From: Polynucleobacter sp. JS-Safj-400b-B2
GTDB lineage: Bacteria > Pseudomonadota > Gammaproteobacteria > Burkholderiales > Burkholderiaceae
NCBI RefSeq assembly: GCF_018881975.1
Contig: NZ_JACVPJ010000014.1
Coordinates: 1-52,565, forward strand
Length of the DNA stretch: 52,565 nt
Direction: 5' to 3'
Shown here in pieces: positions 15,825 to 24,937 of this stretch. The position numbers and the translations under genes were made by a program. Position 1 is the first letter of the stretch; each line of letters opens with the position of its first letter. The notes under the pieces were generated by a model. It ran no database searches. It was not told where the DNA came from and worked only from the letters and a program-made list of their open reading frames with translations.

Positions 15825-16715
15825 ATGTCAATGAAAAAGACCATCCAAAGCATTCTGTCCCAAGAAGACCTCAATTTTCTTTTGACTAATCGTATTCCCC
15901 GCAATACGCTTACTCGCTTTATTGGCTGGTTTAGTCAGATTGAAAACCCAGTCATTGCTTATGTCTCCATACAGGTTTGGAAATTCTTTTCTGCACTTGA
16001 TCTATCGGAGGCTAAGAGTCAACACTTTAAAAGTATGCATGCCTGCTTTACGCGTGAACTTAAGACCAATGCAAGACCAATCAATCAAGACTTGAATCAT
16101 CTAGTGAGCCCGTGTGATGCTCTGATTGGCGCATTCGGCACAGTGAGCAATGGTGAAATTTTTCAAGCCAAAGGCTTTCCTTACGCCTTAGAAGACCTGA
16201 TACCCAACAAGAAATTGGCCCAGGGTTATGAGGGGTGTGAATATGTGACCTTGCGACTCACTTCAAGCATGTACCACCGCTTTCATGCTCCAACGGCAAT
16301 GCGAATCAGAAAAATCACTTATATCTCTGGTGATACTTGGAATGTCAACCCGATTGCACTAAAGCGAGTTGAACGACTCTTTTGCAAGAATGAAAGAGCT
16401 GTAATTGAATGTGAAATAGACCATCCAGGTAAAGGAATTGAAAACGCAACTCTGACGCTGGTGCCTGTCGCAGCCATTCTGGTTGCCAGCATTCGCATGC
16501 ACTGCATTAATCTCCTCTTCCATCTACAGTACAAAGGCCCCAATGAGATTGACTGCGACGTTGCCGTCACTCGCGGAGAGGAATTAGGCTGGTTTCAGCA
16601 TGGCTCAACTATTATTGTTTTTGCTCCAAAAAATTATCGCTTGCTACCAAGCTTAAATTTGGGGGACAACATTCGTATGGGTGAAGCTTTATTTGAATAT
16701 TCGCTAGAACGATAA
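15825..16715 (+). CDS. psd: Phosphatidylserine decarboxylase
   Basis: 296 residues from ATG 15825. Hallmarks: SPCDALIGAFG (catalytic Asp), YHRFHAP (catalytic His), and the self-cleavage site reading HGST with Ser261, where most family members have LGST; the Ser becomes the pyruvoyl group. It decarboxylates phosphatidylserine to phosphatidylethanolamine at the inner membrane. A TTG start at 15792 is possible but less likely. The Cys in SPCD, instead of the common SPVD, is slightly unusual. Whether this is the only psd of the genome cannot be told. Confidence 0.87.
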   Translation: MSMKKTIQSILSQEDLNFLLTNRIPRNTLTRFIGWFSQIENPVIAYVSIQVWKFFSALDLSEAKSQHFKSMHACFTRELKTNARPINQDLNHLVSPCDALIGAFGTVSNGEIFQAKGFPYALEDLIPNKKLAQGYEGCEYVTLRLTSSMYHRFHAPTAMRIRKITYISGDTWNVNPIALKRVERLFCKNERAVIECEIDHPGKGIENATLTLVPVAAILVASIRMHCINLLFHLQYKGPNEIDCDVAVTRGEELGWFQHGSTIIVFAPKNYRLLPSLNLGDNIRMGEALFEYSLER

Positions 16716-16716
16716 G

Positions 16717-17325
16717 CTATCTACATGCCAAACTCAGAGTGTCGCGGCTGCGCTCCATCCCCTCAGCCATCATTTCGAAACTCTTCCGAATATTATTTCT
16801 CATGAAGTATTCTATGATCCCATTCGGAATTACAGAATCTGGCTCGATGATGCTGGCATATCGCACCAATACACCCTTCTCATTGGTATGCAGTCGCCAT
16901 GTCCCAGAATAGGCTTTGCTATTACCTTTAATCTGAATAAAATTTAAACCCTGATTTGGTAGTTCCGTAAACTCCACTTCAGACCGCAATTGAATGGGGA
17001 ACAATAGTACTCGCTCCTCAATGAGCCTTTCTACAGTAACCCTATTACCATTTCTTCTGCGCACCTTGGACTCGACAATTCCTGGAATAGTTTTTACATC
17101 CTCATAATCTGTCAAAAAGGTATATGCCTCACACTGGCTAATTGGCGCTATGTAGCTAGCTTGCACCTTAAAGCTGGCGCCTAATTTTTCTACTAATACC
17201 TGCAAATCATAGGGAGCTAGCTCAGTGATAGCAAAACAAGATTGGCCACTGATTAACAAGCATAAAAGAAATGCTCGCCTCACAAAAGAACCACCCAGTT
17301 GGAGGTATGCATTGTTAATGCTCAA
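16717..17325 (-). CDS. Secreted SRPBCC/START-like protein
   Basis: 202 residues, with a signal peptide ending near CFA (about residue 32), then a helix-grip polyketide-cyclase/START-like domain (SQCEAYTFLTDYEDVKTIPG; VRRRNGNRVTVERLIEER; GTWRLHTNEKGVLVRYASIIEPD). Such folds bind hydrophobic ligands, and an exported one could carry or sense lipids. The TTG start overlaps the upstream stop as TTGA and has GAGGAAG 6 nt before it; no alternative Met is available. Its 3' end lies 1 nt from that of psd. Confidence 0.75.
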   Translation of the reverse strand: MSINNAYLQLGGSFVRRAFLLCLLISGQSCFAITELAPYDLQVLVEKLGASFKVQASYIAPISQCEAYTFLTDYEDVKTIPGIVESKVRRRNGNRVTVERLIEERVLLFPIQLRSEVEFTELPNQGLNFIQIKGNSKAYSGTWRLHTNEKGVLVRYASIIEPDSVIPNGIIEYFMRNNIRKSFEMMAEGMERSRDTLSLACR

Positions 17326-17564
17326 TATTCTTCCTCAATATTGAGATCTAGAAATATAAGTGTCTCTGCATCGGCCAGCTCTGCGCACTCTACCCCATTC
17401 ATTTGATCATCAAAAGAGAGTTGGGCAAAACGTTCAGCCGCTATGAAATTATTCTTCTGGTAATTATCTAAAGCCAACAATTGATTCCATGCTGCTTTTT
17501 GAAAATGCTCTGCAGCCATTCTTCTTAAATTAATAACCTGGTCATTTAGGTTTTGATCTAGCAT
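17322..17564 (-). CDS. Small acidic hypothetical protein
   Basis: 80 residues starting MLDQNLND. The ATG at 17564 has a strong AAGGGGAG 5 nt upstream, so the longer open frame to 17624 is not used. The protein is helical in appearance, lacks signal or membrane segments and ends in an acidic tail (LDLNIEEEY). No family recognised. Coupled to the START-like gene through a TTGA overlap. Confidence 0.65.
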   Translation of the reverse strand: MLDQNLNDQVINLRRMAAEHFQKAAWNQLLALDNYQKNNFIAAERFAQLSFDDQMNGVECAELADAETLIFLDLNIEEEY

Positions 17565-17868
17565 TTTTCTCCCCTTCAATTTGGCATTGAACTTAAATGA
17601 GATGCTCCATCTTTCATGTGACATTTATATGAATTATTGCAACCACTTTCGTCATAATTGAGGCCTGTATATCAAGCCCATATATGACAATTTCACTATT
17701 TAAAATTACTAAAAAATATTTCAGTGAACGATAGATTTGTCACATTTATTCATCAAGAATAAAGGCTACTTATGGGAAATGAAGAGCAATTCTGCTCCTT
17801 TCCGGTCTCCTCAGCTTGCTCTAACAGCCCATAGGTAACCACTTCTAATTTATTTAGGGAGAGTTTTG

Positions 17869-18048
17869 ATGACCACCTTCACTACTGAAGATCGCGAACT
17901 TGTTGAAAAAGAGCCTATTCCCTTTTATGGCTACTGCTGTTTAACTGACTCATCTCCCAAGGATGCTAATTCCCTTTTGCATCCAGTGCTTAAGAAAATT
18001 AAAGTGGAATACAGGGTTCATGACAGCAGTGAAGATTCGGAAGATTAG
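17869..18048 (+). CDS. Small hypothetical protein
   Basis: 59 residues from ATG 17869 with AGGGAG 7 nt upstream. Contains a Cys-Cys pair (GYCCLTDSSP), a basic middle and an acidic SSEDSED tail. No family recognised. The 240-nt region before it holds a GAGCA-ATTC-TGCTC hairpin and no other clear gene. Ends 3 nt from an opposing small gene. Confidence 0.6.
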   Translation: MTTFTTEDRELVEKEPIPFYGYCCLTDSSPKDANSLLHPVLKKIKVEYRVHDSSEDSED

Positions 18049-18051
18049 GCT

Positions 18052-18228
18052 TTAATGTTCTTTATGTTTCTTACCCAACTTCTCGGGTTTGCCGTTGCCA
18101 TACAGGCACCAGTATTGGATTTCATCAATGAGGACTTCCACATCTTTCATCTTGAGATTTCTAAAATCTTCCAGTCCAATAGATCCAGTTTCTCTTAATT
18201 TCTCGATAGCATCTTTTAATGCGCTCAT
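18052..18228 (-). CDS. Small hypothetical protein, 58 residues
   Basis: An open frame of 58 residues beginning MSALKDAIEKLRETGS and ending KKHKEH; largely helical, with a Trp-Cys pair in the middle (QYWCLYGNG). The ribosome site is weak (AGAAG). Coding is supported by protein-like composition and by tail-to-tail packing against the gene at 17869. No family recognised. Confidence 0.5.
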   Translation of the reverse strand: MSALKDAIEKLRETGSIGLEDFRNLKMKDVEVLIDEIQYWCLYGNGKPEKLGKKHKEH

Positions 18229-18332
18229 ATTGATGTTTCTTCTAAAAAATACATAATTAAGGTTAGTTTATGTCTTTAGACATATTCTTGACCTACATCA
18301 ATAATCGTCACTTAAATCGACGCTTTAGTTCA

Positions 18333-19352
18333 CTAGATTTTAGGGCGGCTAACAGGTCTTAGACCCATTTGCGAATGTACAAAGTCACATACTAGATCGT
18401 CAACTGGTACTGGATGTCCCGCATTTAGAACCTTGAGGGTATTTAACCGAGGAATAAACGCCTTGATCTCGTGAACACGTTGCTCAGTGCATATCTTAGA
18501 TTCCCCGCCATAGACCAGTCCAACTTTACCTTTAAAACCCTCTAGTGCTTCATGAAAATTCATGCCCCACACATCTGCACGATATGAGAGATCAAAATGT
18601 CCAGGAAGTTGTACATCAGCGATTGCTTTTTCGTCAACACTCAACTCTTTGGCAAGCTCTCGAACCTCTTTGAAGCCCAGCTCATTTTTCATAGACTTAT
18701 AGAGGGTATATAAAGCAGTCCAATTAACTGTTAATGCTATATCGTTTAGAACGATAGAGTTAATTTTTTTATCAAAAATCTTTGTAAGATACATCGCTAA
18801 AACACCGCCCATACTGGTACCAAAAATGCTGAGTCTTTGATGCGTCTTTGCTGCAGTCAAAATAGTGCCTTGAATTAACTTACCAACATCCGAGAGGTAT
18901 AAAGACATCTTGTAGGCCCCATATTGATCAATGTAGTCAGACTCCCCCCTCCCTGAAAAATCAATGCTAATGACCTTACAGTTTTCAAACCTTAAAAAGT
19001 AGGCATGAATTGATGCAAAGGATGCCTTCGTTTCTAGCAATCCCGGCAAGCAAATAAGAATGTTTTCTGCATTCATATTCCCCGAAACTGTATAGGCAAT
19101 TTTTCGAGGATGCCGATCATCTTCTATCTGAAAATAATGAGTCTCTGGGGCAGAACTAACTGATTCAGCGTCCAACATTCGCGCTGGATTATCCTCAAGA
19201 GGCACAAATGTTAGCTCAGGTTCAGATATTGCGATTTCAAAATCTTGAATATCCGCAGTCGCTACAGATGCAATCTGCCGAGACGATGGCTGCGCCGACT
19301 TAATTACCTCCGCCTTAATTACTAACAACAAATCAAAAATCTTTTTCTTCAT
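18333..19352 (-). CDS. Alpha/beta hydrolase
   Basis: 339 residues from ATG 19352 (a TTG 72 nt upstream would add 24 residues and is less likely). After about 70 residues of low-conservation N-terminus come the alpha/beta hydrolase features: LPGLLETKASF, ISIDFSGRGESD, nucleophile Ser180 in GTSMGG and a C-terminal NAGHPVP histidine. Substrate unknown; esterase or lipase-like activity is likely. The first 15 residues are hydrophobic and might tether it to the membrane. Confidence 0.78.
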   Translation of the reverse strand: MKKKIFDLLLVIKAEVIKSAQPSSRQIASVATADIQDFEIAISEPELTFVPLEDNPARMLDAESVSSAPETHYFQIEDDRHPRKIAYTVSGNMNAENILICLPGLLETKASFASIHAYFLRFENCKVISIDFSGRGESDYIDQYGAYKMSLYLSDVGKLIQGTILTAAKTHQRLSIFGTSMGGVLAMYLTKIFDKKINSIVLNDIALTVNWTALYTLYKSMKNELGFKEVRELAKELSVDEKAIADVQLPGHFDLSYRADVWGMNFHEALEGFKGKVGLVYGGESKICTEQRVHEIKAFIPRLNTLKVLNAGHPVPVDDLVCDFVHSQMGLRPVSRPKI

Positions 19353-19454
19353 CAACTCTACCCACCAAGAATTTGGTGGCTCATTAGCCTTCAATCTTCT
19401 TACTGTATAGATTCTTAATGACAAAATTACTTAAATTACACCAAAATATGAAGT

Positions 19455-19481
19455 AAAAAAGCCGCCACCTGGACGGCTTTT
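19455..19481 (-). terminator. Rho-independent terminator
   Basis: On the minus strand AAAGCCG-TCC and GG-CGGCTTT pair around AGGT and are followed by TTTTTT. It lies 24 nt past the stop of the gene at 19505, ending that small operon before the hydrolase gene. Confidence 0.8.
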
Positions 19482-19504
19482 AGATGCAACTTGGATGGGA
19501 TCAG

Positions 19505-19861
19505 TTAGTTTGAACTGCCAGTTGTATAGTCATAAGTAGGCTTTGAACTAGATGTTTTTCCTTTAAATGCAATGCTATGGATTGTCTCGGGATCTTGAGC
19601 AATCTCTCCGTTTGCTTTCCTAATTGCCTCTTTTATCTCAAGCTTAACCATCTGAATTTTATCTTCGATTCTTTGTAGCTTTGGGTTAAATTCATCTGGC
19701 AAGTAATGTGGATTATTTCTGGATGCCACAGAAGGCTCTGCAATATTGGCCTGCACTTGAGTAACGATAAGACCAATACCAATACATGCTGTGAAAATGG
19801 CAAAGAAGCTCAAGCGTGGTTTACGACTCATAAAGTCTTTAATTATCAATTTATTCTCCAT
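19505..19861 (-). CDS. Hypothetical protein with one membrane helix
   Basis: 118 residues. A basic N-terminus is followed by one hydrophobic segment (near 17-36, FFAIFTACIGIGLIVTQV) and a periplasmic tail with a helical charged stretch (LQRIEDKIQMVKLEIKEAI). The ATG directly abuts the stop of the upstream small gene (TAAATG). Met11 is an alternative start. No family recognised. Confidence 0.6.
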   Translation of the reverse strand: MENKLIIKDFMSRKPRLSFFAIFTACIGIGLIVTQVQANIAEPSVASRNNPHYLPDEFNPKLQRIEDKIQMVKLEIKEAIRKANGEIAQDPETIHSIAFKGKTSSSKPTYDYTTGSSN

Positions 19862-20015
19862 TTAGTATGCATCATCCTGCGCATGCGCTTGATTGAAATA
19901 GGAAACTGCTTTCTCAGCCGGAGGTAATGGATCGTATTTTTCCAAGCTAGATGCCTCTACAGCACTGCCAAATAAAAAATGTAGGTGCTATTGCAATGTA
20001 ATTAAATTTTTTCAT
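19862..20015 (-). pseudogene. Small exported protein gene broken by a 1-nt frameshift
   Basis: ATG at 20015 has an excellent GAGGGGG 6 nt upstream and encodes a signal-peptide start (MKKFNYIAIAPTF). In the present sequence the frame stops soon after. Removing one T from the run of six (bases 19974-19979) restores a 50-residue reading frame: a signal peptide ending SAVEA, then SSLEKYDPLPPAEKAVSYFN and QAHAQDDAY, stopping at 19862-19864, exactly at the next gene. Either a real slippage mutation or a sequencing error. Confidence 0.65.
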
Positions 20016-20181
20016 TTTTGCCCCCTCAAAAAAAATTACCAACTACATCTTGTGATTAATTTAAGGTCTAAACAAGTCATTTAGATGAAGATTTCATGAC
20101 AAGTTAGTGGCCCCTATTGCATATAAGAATTGCCAACCCAAACATAACTAAAAAATCTTTTTTCAGTTATAAAGAGATTGC

Positions 20182-20256
20182 GGCGGAATGGCAGAGTGGT
20201 TATGCATGAGATTGCAAATCTCACTACCCTGGTTCGATTCCAGGTTTCCGCCTCCA
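20182..20256 (+). tRNA. tRNA-Cys (GCA)
   Basis: A 75-nt cloverleaf with encoded CCA: acceptor GGCGGAA/TTCCGCC, anticodon loop centred on TTGCAAA (GCA), T arm with GGTTCGATTCC. Anticodon and arms fit tRNA-Cys. It is complete, unlike the tRNA halves in the repeats. Confidence 0.95.
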
Positions 20257-20390
20257 GCATGATTGAGATACGAATTAATTCTTTACATGCGGATTACCTT
20301 AAGTACTGCCATTGAAACTGTGTAGAGTTTGCTTGAACCGGGATAGAAGGCCATAATGTACAAATGACGATCCTACCAATCAAGATGTCA

Positions 20391-21248
20391 TTAAAATCGC
20401 CAGGTAATTCCAGTATCTAAACGAGTTGAATTCGGCCCATTACCCACCAAGACATAACCGGTGTTTTGCGCACTGCGCATCATTGAAATACCAAAGTCAA
20501 CACTTTCAGATAGCCCAATAATTGCTGCAACCATGCCGTACATTGTGGACTGCTGTTCAGTTGCGGGTGGATTGGTTTGCACACCAAAATCGAGAGCGAG
20601 ACGAAATCCATCCATGACATTCCATACTGGGGCAATCGAAGCAGAGTAGATATTTAATCTTAAAGGGCCTGCACTGCCACCATTTAAATAATTTACGTTA
20701 TAGGGGCTACGCATATAACCTACATTTACATGCGCCTCCAGTGATTCATTTAAATAATACGAGGTAATGAATGTTGCGCCGTAATTGAATGCTGCCTGCC
20801 CAAAACCAACTACTTGTTGCTGCTTGGAAACTGGAAATTGCAAGATGGGTTTTATTGCGAAGTTCCAGCTATCGCCCTCTTCACCCCAAAAACGCCACTT
20901 TGCATTAAGTGTGTAGTTGCTATACGGTGAGTAATCGCTTGCACGTGGGGTAGCGTTATATTGCGTTCCAATGGCAATCTCAACATTCTCAGCGATGCCA
21001 CGAGTGTACGTAAAAGGAAATGATTTAGTAGAGCCTGGCCCCAGAAATTCTTCACCAGGGCTCGAGATGTCCTGGCCTGGTCCTGTAGGCTGGTTAACCT
21101 TATTGATAGAGTAAAAATACATTTCAATTTGATTGCCATCTTTTTTTACCGTCCCTGCATCATCAGTATTTAATGGCTCAAATGCCTGAGCCCTACTCAT
21201 TAAAAAAAGAGCAATCAAAGCAAAAATTAAATTTATCAAATGAGGCAT
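20391..21248 (-). CDS. Outer-membrane beta-barrel protein (phenol MetA-type)
   Basis: 285 residues with a signal peptide (1-22, RAQA), then alternating strands ending in a C-terminal aromatic (ITWRF), the usual signature for outer-membrane insertion. The pattern LNTDDAGTVKKDGNQIEMY and NVEIAIGTQYN resembles the PF13557-type barrel family often called MetA-pathway of phenol degradation. Cargo unknown. It lies 34 nt downstream of the ABC ATPase gene and may be in the same transcript. Confidence 0.7.
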   Translation of the reverse strand: MPHLINLIFALIALFLMSRAQAFEPLNTDDAGTVKKDGNQIEMYFYSINKVNQPTGPGQDISSPGEEFLGPGSTKSFPFTYTRGIAENVEIAIGTQYNATPRASDYSPYSNYTLNAKWRFWGEEGDSWNFAIKPILQFPVSKQQQVVGFGQAAFNYGATFITSYYLNESLEAHVNVGYMRSPYNVNYLNGGSAGPLRLNIYSASIAPVWNVMDGFRLALDFGVQTNPPATEQQSTMYGMVAAIIGLSESVDFGISMMRSAQNTGYVLVGNGPNSTRLDTGITWRF

Positions 21249-21282
21249 GACTTGTTGATCGCTATAAATTTCACGATTTAAA

Positions 21283-22590
21283 CTAATTTTTTACAGGACT
21301 TTCAGCGTGCAAAAATACCTTACGTGCCTTAAAGTCCAGATCAATTAAGTCGCCATAAGTTGACCACTCTAAAATAAGATCTAGCGTCTTCTTCACATCT
21401 CGTTTATTTAAAGACAGGCCTAAAGATTTAGTCAGCACATCAAATGGGACTTTCTTAGAGGGGGCGCTCTTAAGCTCTCGATAGAGATCACTGATAAATG
21501 GAATCGTTTGTAAAGCCTGTTGCCCAAGCATGTGCTTTCTTATTTCGCTATCGCCATTCCCGAAAATTGCCCCCAATTCGGTAGCAATCAAGTCACCGTC
21601 TTTCACCATAGCAAATTCGAGTAGTGTCAGATCTTCTACGGCATTAATGAACGCGTTATCTCCCATCTCCGCCGCTTCAGCAATCTTGGGTAGATCTGCA
21701 CGACCTAAGAATTCTGGATCAATTAAACGCTCCATTAGTCCTTCAATTGATGCAACATTGGCGCGTGGGTATGGGCTGCGCTCAGTAGGCAAGCCATAAT
21801 CTAACTGACCATCTGCTAAACGTCTTTGCGGGGTCACCATTTCGGTGTAGATACAGTCTACTAAATGATGTATCTCTGAAGTTTTGGGCTCTCGCGGACG
21901 CTCTAGCTCAATAGGTAACTCAAAGCGAACGCGTCCAGGGTTTGAAGAAAAGATTAAAGCCCTATCAGCCATCATGACCGCTTCTTCAATGTTGTGAGAG
22001 ACAACTAAAAGTGATTTTGTTGGCAAATCTCCTGATTGCCATAACTCTAAGATATCGTCACGCAAATGCTCACCCGTCATCACATCAAGAGCGGAAAATG
22101 CCTCATCCATTAATAGTACCTCGGGCTCCAATACGATAGCTCTAGCAATACCCACCCGTTGTCGCATACCACCAGATAACTCTTTTGGTAGCGCCCCCTC
22201 AAAACCCTCTAAACCAATCAATTCAATGGCTTGTTTGGCTTTTTTGGCGCGCACATCAGGGGCAATTCCACGTGCCTCAAGACCAAGCTCAACATTTTGC
22301 TGAACCGATAACCAAGGGAATAAAGCAAAGGACTGAAATACCATGCTAATGCCGTTGACTGGTCCATAAATCTGTTTACCAGCATATTCGACCTCTCCAG
22401 AGTCTGCCGAAATTAGGCCAGCCATAATGCGCAACAGAGTTGATTTTCCAGACCCAGATTGGCCCAAAAGCGCCACTATCTCACCCTCATTAAGAGTGAA
22501 ATCAACATTTTCTAAAATCAGCCTATCCGAACCATCGGCCGACTTGAAGGATTTATTTACAGAGCGTAATTTAAGCAGGGGGAGGGACAT
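21283..22590 (-). CDS. ABC transporter ATPase with C-terminal AAA-associated domain
   Basis: 435 residues. The first 250 form a NitT/TauT-type ATPase: Walker A GQSGSGKST, Q-loop FQSFALFPW, signature LSGGMRQR, Walker B VLLMDEAF and switch His (VSHNIEEA). Residues about 270-430 form the extra AAA-associated C-terminal domain found in a subset of nitrate/sulfonate-type ATPases. It energises the double permease encoded 22 nt upstream. Confidence 0.9.
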   Translation of the reverse strand: MSLPLLKLRSVNKSFKSADGSDRLILENVDFTLNEGEIVALLGQSGSGKSTLLRIMAGLISADSGEVEYAGKQIYGPVNGISMVFQSFALFPWLSVQQNVELGLEARGIAPDVRAKKAKQAIELIGLEGFEGALPKELSGGMRQRVGIARAIVLEPEVLLMDEAFSALDVMTGEHLRDDILELWQSGDLPTKSLLVVSHNIEEAVMMADRALIFSSNPGRVRFELPIELERPREPKTSEIHHLVDCIYTEMVTPQRRLADGQLDYGLPTERSPYPRANVASIEGLMERLIDPEFLGRADLPKIAEAAEMGDNAFINAVEDLTLLEFAMVKDGDLIATELGAIFGNGDSEIRKHMLGQQALQTIPFISDLYRELKSAPSKKVPFDVLTKSLGLSLNKRDVKKTLDLILEWSTYGDLIDLDFKARKVFLHAESPVKN

Positions 22591-22612
22591 TCGTAAAAAC
22601 TTTCCTAACAGG

Positions 22613-24364
22613 TTAAAAGTTCAAGCCCTTTTCGGAGAGCAAATAAAGGCGGCGCCAAATAAAGCGATTAAAACCAATGACAAAAATGCACATCACGCCA
22701 ATACCTAAAGCAATTCGTGGAAAGTCGCCAGCTGTAGTCATCTCCGCAATATAGGCGCCTAGTCCTTCGGCTTTTAGAGTGGTATCACCCCAAGTGACAT
22801 ACTCAGAGACGATACTGGCATTCCAAGACCCCCCTGTAGCAGTGAGCGCACCAGTTACTAGGCTTGGGAATATCGCTGGTAAGTAGTAACGACGCCATTT
22901 AGTCCATGCTTTGAGTCCCAAGTTGTCAGCGGCATAACGTAACTCAACCGGAATAGTGGAGGCACCCGCGATCACGTTGAACAAGATATACCACTGCGTG
23001 CCAAAAATAATTAGTGGTGAAAGCCAGATATTAGGGTCTAAATTGAAATGCAAAATACCGACAACAGCAATTGGAAAAAGCAAGTTTGCTGGAAAGGCTG
23101 CTAAGAATTGCGCTACCGCCTGAGAATGTTCAGCAATTCGAGGATTAAGTCCAATCCAGATCCCAATTGGAACCCAAATAACAATCGCGATTGCAATCAA
23201 GACAACCACGCGTATCAAGGTCAGCATCCCTAAATATAAAATATGGAGAATCTCACTTAACCCTACCTCGGTATGAATGTACTTGATCAAATAGATTACT
23301 GCCAAGCATGCGACGATCATTACCAAGATATCCCAACCACGGGCAAAGTGATGTGCGGGAATGAGTTTTACAGAGGGCGCAACTGTGCCATCAGTGCGCT
23401 TTCTAAAGAAACGAAAGCTACCTTCCAATAATTTGATTGCTCCTAAGCCCAATTGCTGCAGCCATATAGTGCGACGCCAAAAATTCAGAGCCCAAGACTT
23501 TGGGGCTACCTCGCCATCACCCTCTTCAAAACGAAATTTATCCGCCCAAGCAACGAGAGGTCTAAAGAAAAGTTGATCATAGAGCGTGATACCAATCAGC
23601 ATAGTCACAATTGCCAGACCAATGGCACTTAAATCACGCTCATCAATAGCTAAGGCAATATAAGACCCAATACCAGGCAATTTAATGTCTTGATTGGCTA
23701 CAGTAATTGCCTCAGACGCCACCAAAAAGAACCAGCCACCGGACATCGACATCATCATGTTCCACAACATTCCTGGCATCGATACCGGAATATCAAGCCT
23801 CCAGAACCTCTGCCAAGGAGATAGCTTAAAGATTCGAGAAGCCTCTTCCAACTCCGCAGGAATTGTTTTAAAACTTTGATAAGCGCTAAACGCCATGTTC
23901 CAGGCTTGCGCTGTAAAAATTGCAAAAATTGCAGCGCACTCTACGCCTAATAAGCTTCCTGGAAATAGAGCTATAAAGCCGGTGACAGTGATCGAGAGGA
24001 ATCCCAATACTGGAATTGACTGCAAAATATCCAAAATCGGCACTAAGACTTTTTCTGCCGCCCTAGAGCGAGTTGCAAGAAGGGCAAAGCCAAAAGCAAA
24101 CGCCACTGAAAACCCAAGCGCAATAAACATACGCAAAATAGTGCGTAACAAGTAATAGGGTAAATTGGCTGCATCCAAGGATAGCTCGATAGGCGTACCT
24201 ACTAGAAATGGCTTAGCCATCTCCTCCGCACCAAAGCCTAATACCAACAGAATCAGCAAAATAATCGGTAGGAGCACCAGATCCCAGATACCCGAGGGGG
24301 CTATTGCAAGATTTTCAGTATTCGAACGACTGGAGGGTGAATTTTTAATATTTTCAATCGACAT
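22613..24364 (-). CDS. Fused double ABC permease (NitT/TauT type)
   Basis: 583 residues containing two complete permease units, each with an EAA loop-like segment: EEASRIFKLSPWQRFWRLDIP (about residue 172) and RYAADNLGLKAWTKWRRYYLP (about 490). About twelve membrane helices in total, against six in a usual single-unit permease. Forms an importer with the next gene. No substrate-binding protein is encoded nearby, so specificity is open; nitrate, sulfonate or bicarbonate-like anions are only family guesses. Confidence 0.88.
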   Translation of the reverse strand: MSIENIKNSPSSRSNTENLAIAPSGIWDLVLLPIILLILLVLGFGAEEMAKPFLVGTPIELSLDAANLPYYLLRTILRMFIALGFSVAFAFGFALLATRSRAAEKVLVPILDILQSIPVLGFLSITVTGFIALFPGSLLGVECAAIFAIFTAQAWNMAFSAYQSFKTIPAELEEASRIFKLSPWQRFWRLDIPVSMPGMLWNMMMSMSGGWFFLVASEAITVANQDIKLPGIGSYIALAIDERDLSAIGLAIVTMLIGITLYDQLFFRPLVAWADKFRFEEGDGEVAPKSWALNFWRRTIWLQQLGLGAIKLLEGSFRFFRKRTDGTVAPSVKLIPAHHFARGWDILVMIVACLAVIYLIKYIHTEVGLSEILHILYLGMLTLIRVVVLIAIAIVIWVPIGIWIGLNPRIAEHSQAVAQFLAAFPANLLFPIAVVGILHFNLDPNIWLSPLIIFGTQWYILFNVIAGASTIPVELRYAADNLGLKAWTKWRRYYLPAIFPSLVTGALTATGGSWNASIVSEYVTWGDTTLKAEGLGAYIAEMTTAGDFPRIALGIGVMCIFVIGFNRFIWRRLYLLSEKGLNF

Positions 24365-24536
24365 TTACAAGACAATAAATACTAAAGATTACTGATATGT
24401 GACGCTTTTGTGCACCATCTCTCCGTTTGGGCCTCTAAATTGCATTTTTAGCTAGTCACACAAACTTCGTTTTAGGCTGTTAAGGTACAAAAATAGCAAA
24501 AATTGTTAAAGCCAACCTTCTCCAGGAGAATTTGCC

Positions 24537-24935
24537 ATGCAAAACAACTCTTTATACGAATTACCCATGAAAACTATCTCGACTGAAATCATTCAGCTGT
24601 GTGAGCCGGGGTTTGATATGGTCAAGATGAATGAGCTAATTGAAACCCTATTTACGAATGCTAAGGCCTGCGCTCAAGAACTTACATCTAACTTAGATAA
24701 AAGTGCGTTACAGATCGTTGCAGATAAGCAGGTGGTTAACCAACTCCTAAATCAGCTCTACTTTCTCGATACATCAGAGGTTCAAATCGCCTGCCTACAT
24801 CAGATTTCGCTACAAAATGCAGATTTACGCGACGCTTTTGAATTTGTTCAGGCACAAAATAACTATATTCCTGTAGATGACCGTAGCGAGGAGGACGAAA
24901 AAATTCAACGCCTTTTGAATGCTATTTTGACCTAA
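24537..24935 (+). CDS. Hypothetical helical protein
   Basis: 132 residues, soluble and helical, with no recognised domain. AGGAG lies 8 nt before the ATG. An internal Met (MKTIST) is a possible alternative start. It is isolated on the plus strand, divergent from the ABC permease gene and converging to within 2 nt of the next gene. Confidence 0.65.
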   Translation: MQNNSLYELPMKTISTEIIQLCEPGFDMVKMNELIETLFTNAKACAQELTSNLDKSALQIVADKQVVNQLLNQLYFLDTSEVQIACLHQISLQNADLRDAFEFVQAQNNYIPVDDRSEEDEKIQRLLNAILT

Positions 24936-24937
24936 GT

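Noticed and set aside
17772..17834. 20-codon leader-like frame with AAAGG before it
   Set aside because: Too short and unsupported by any recognised attenuation structure to call a gene.
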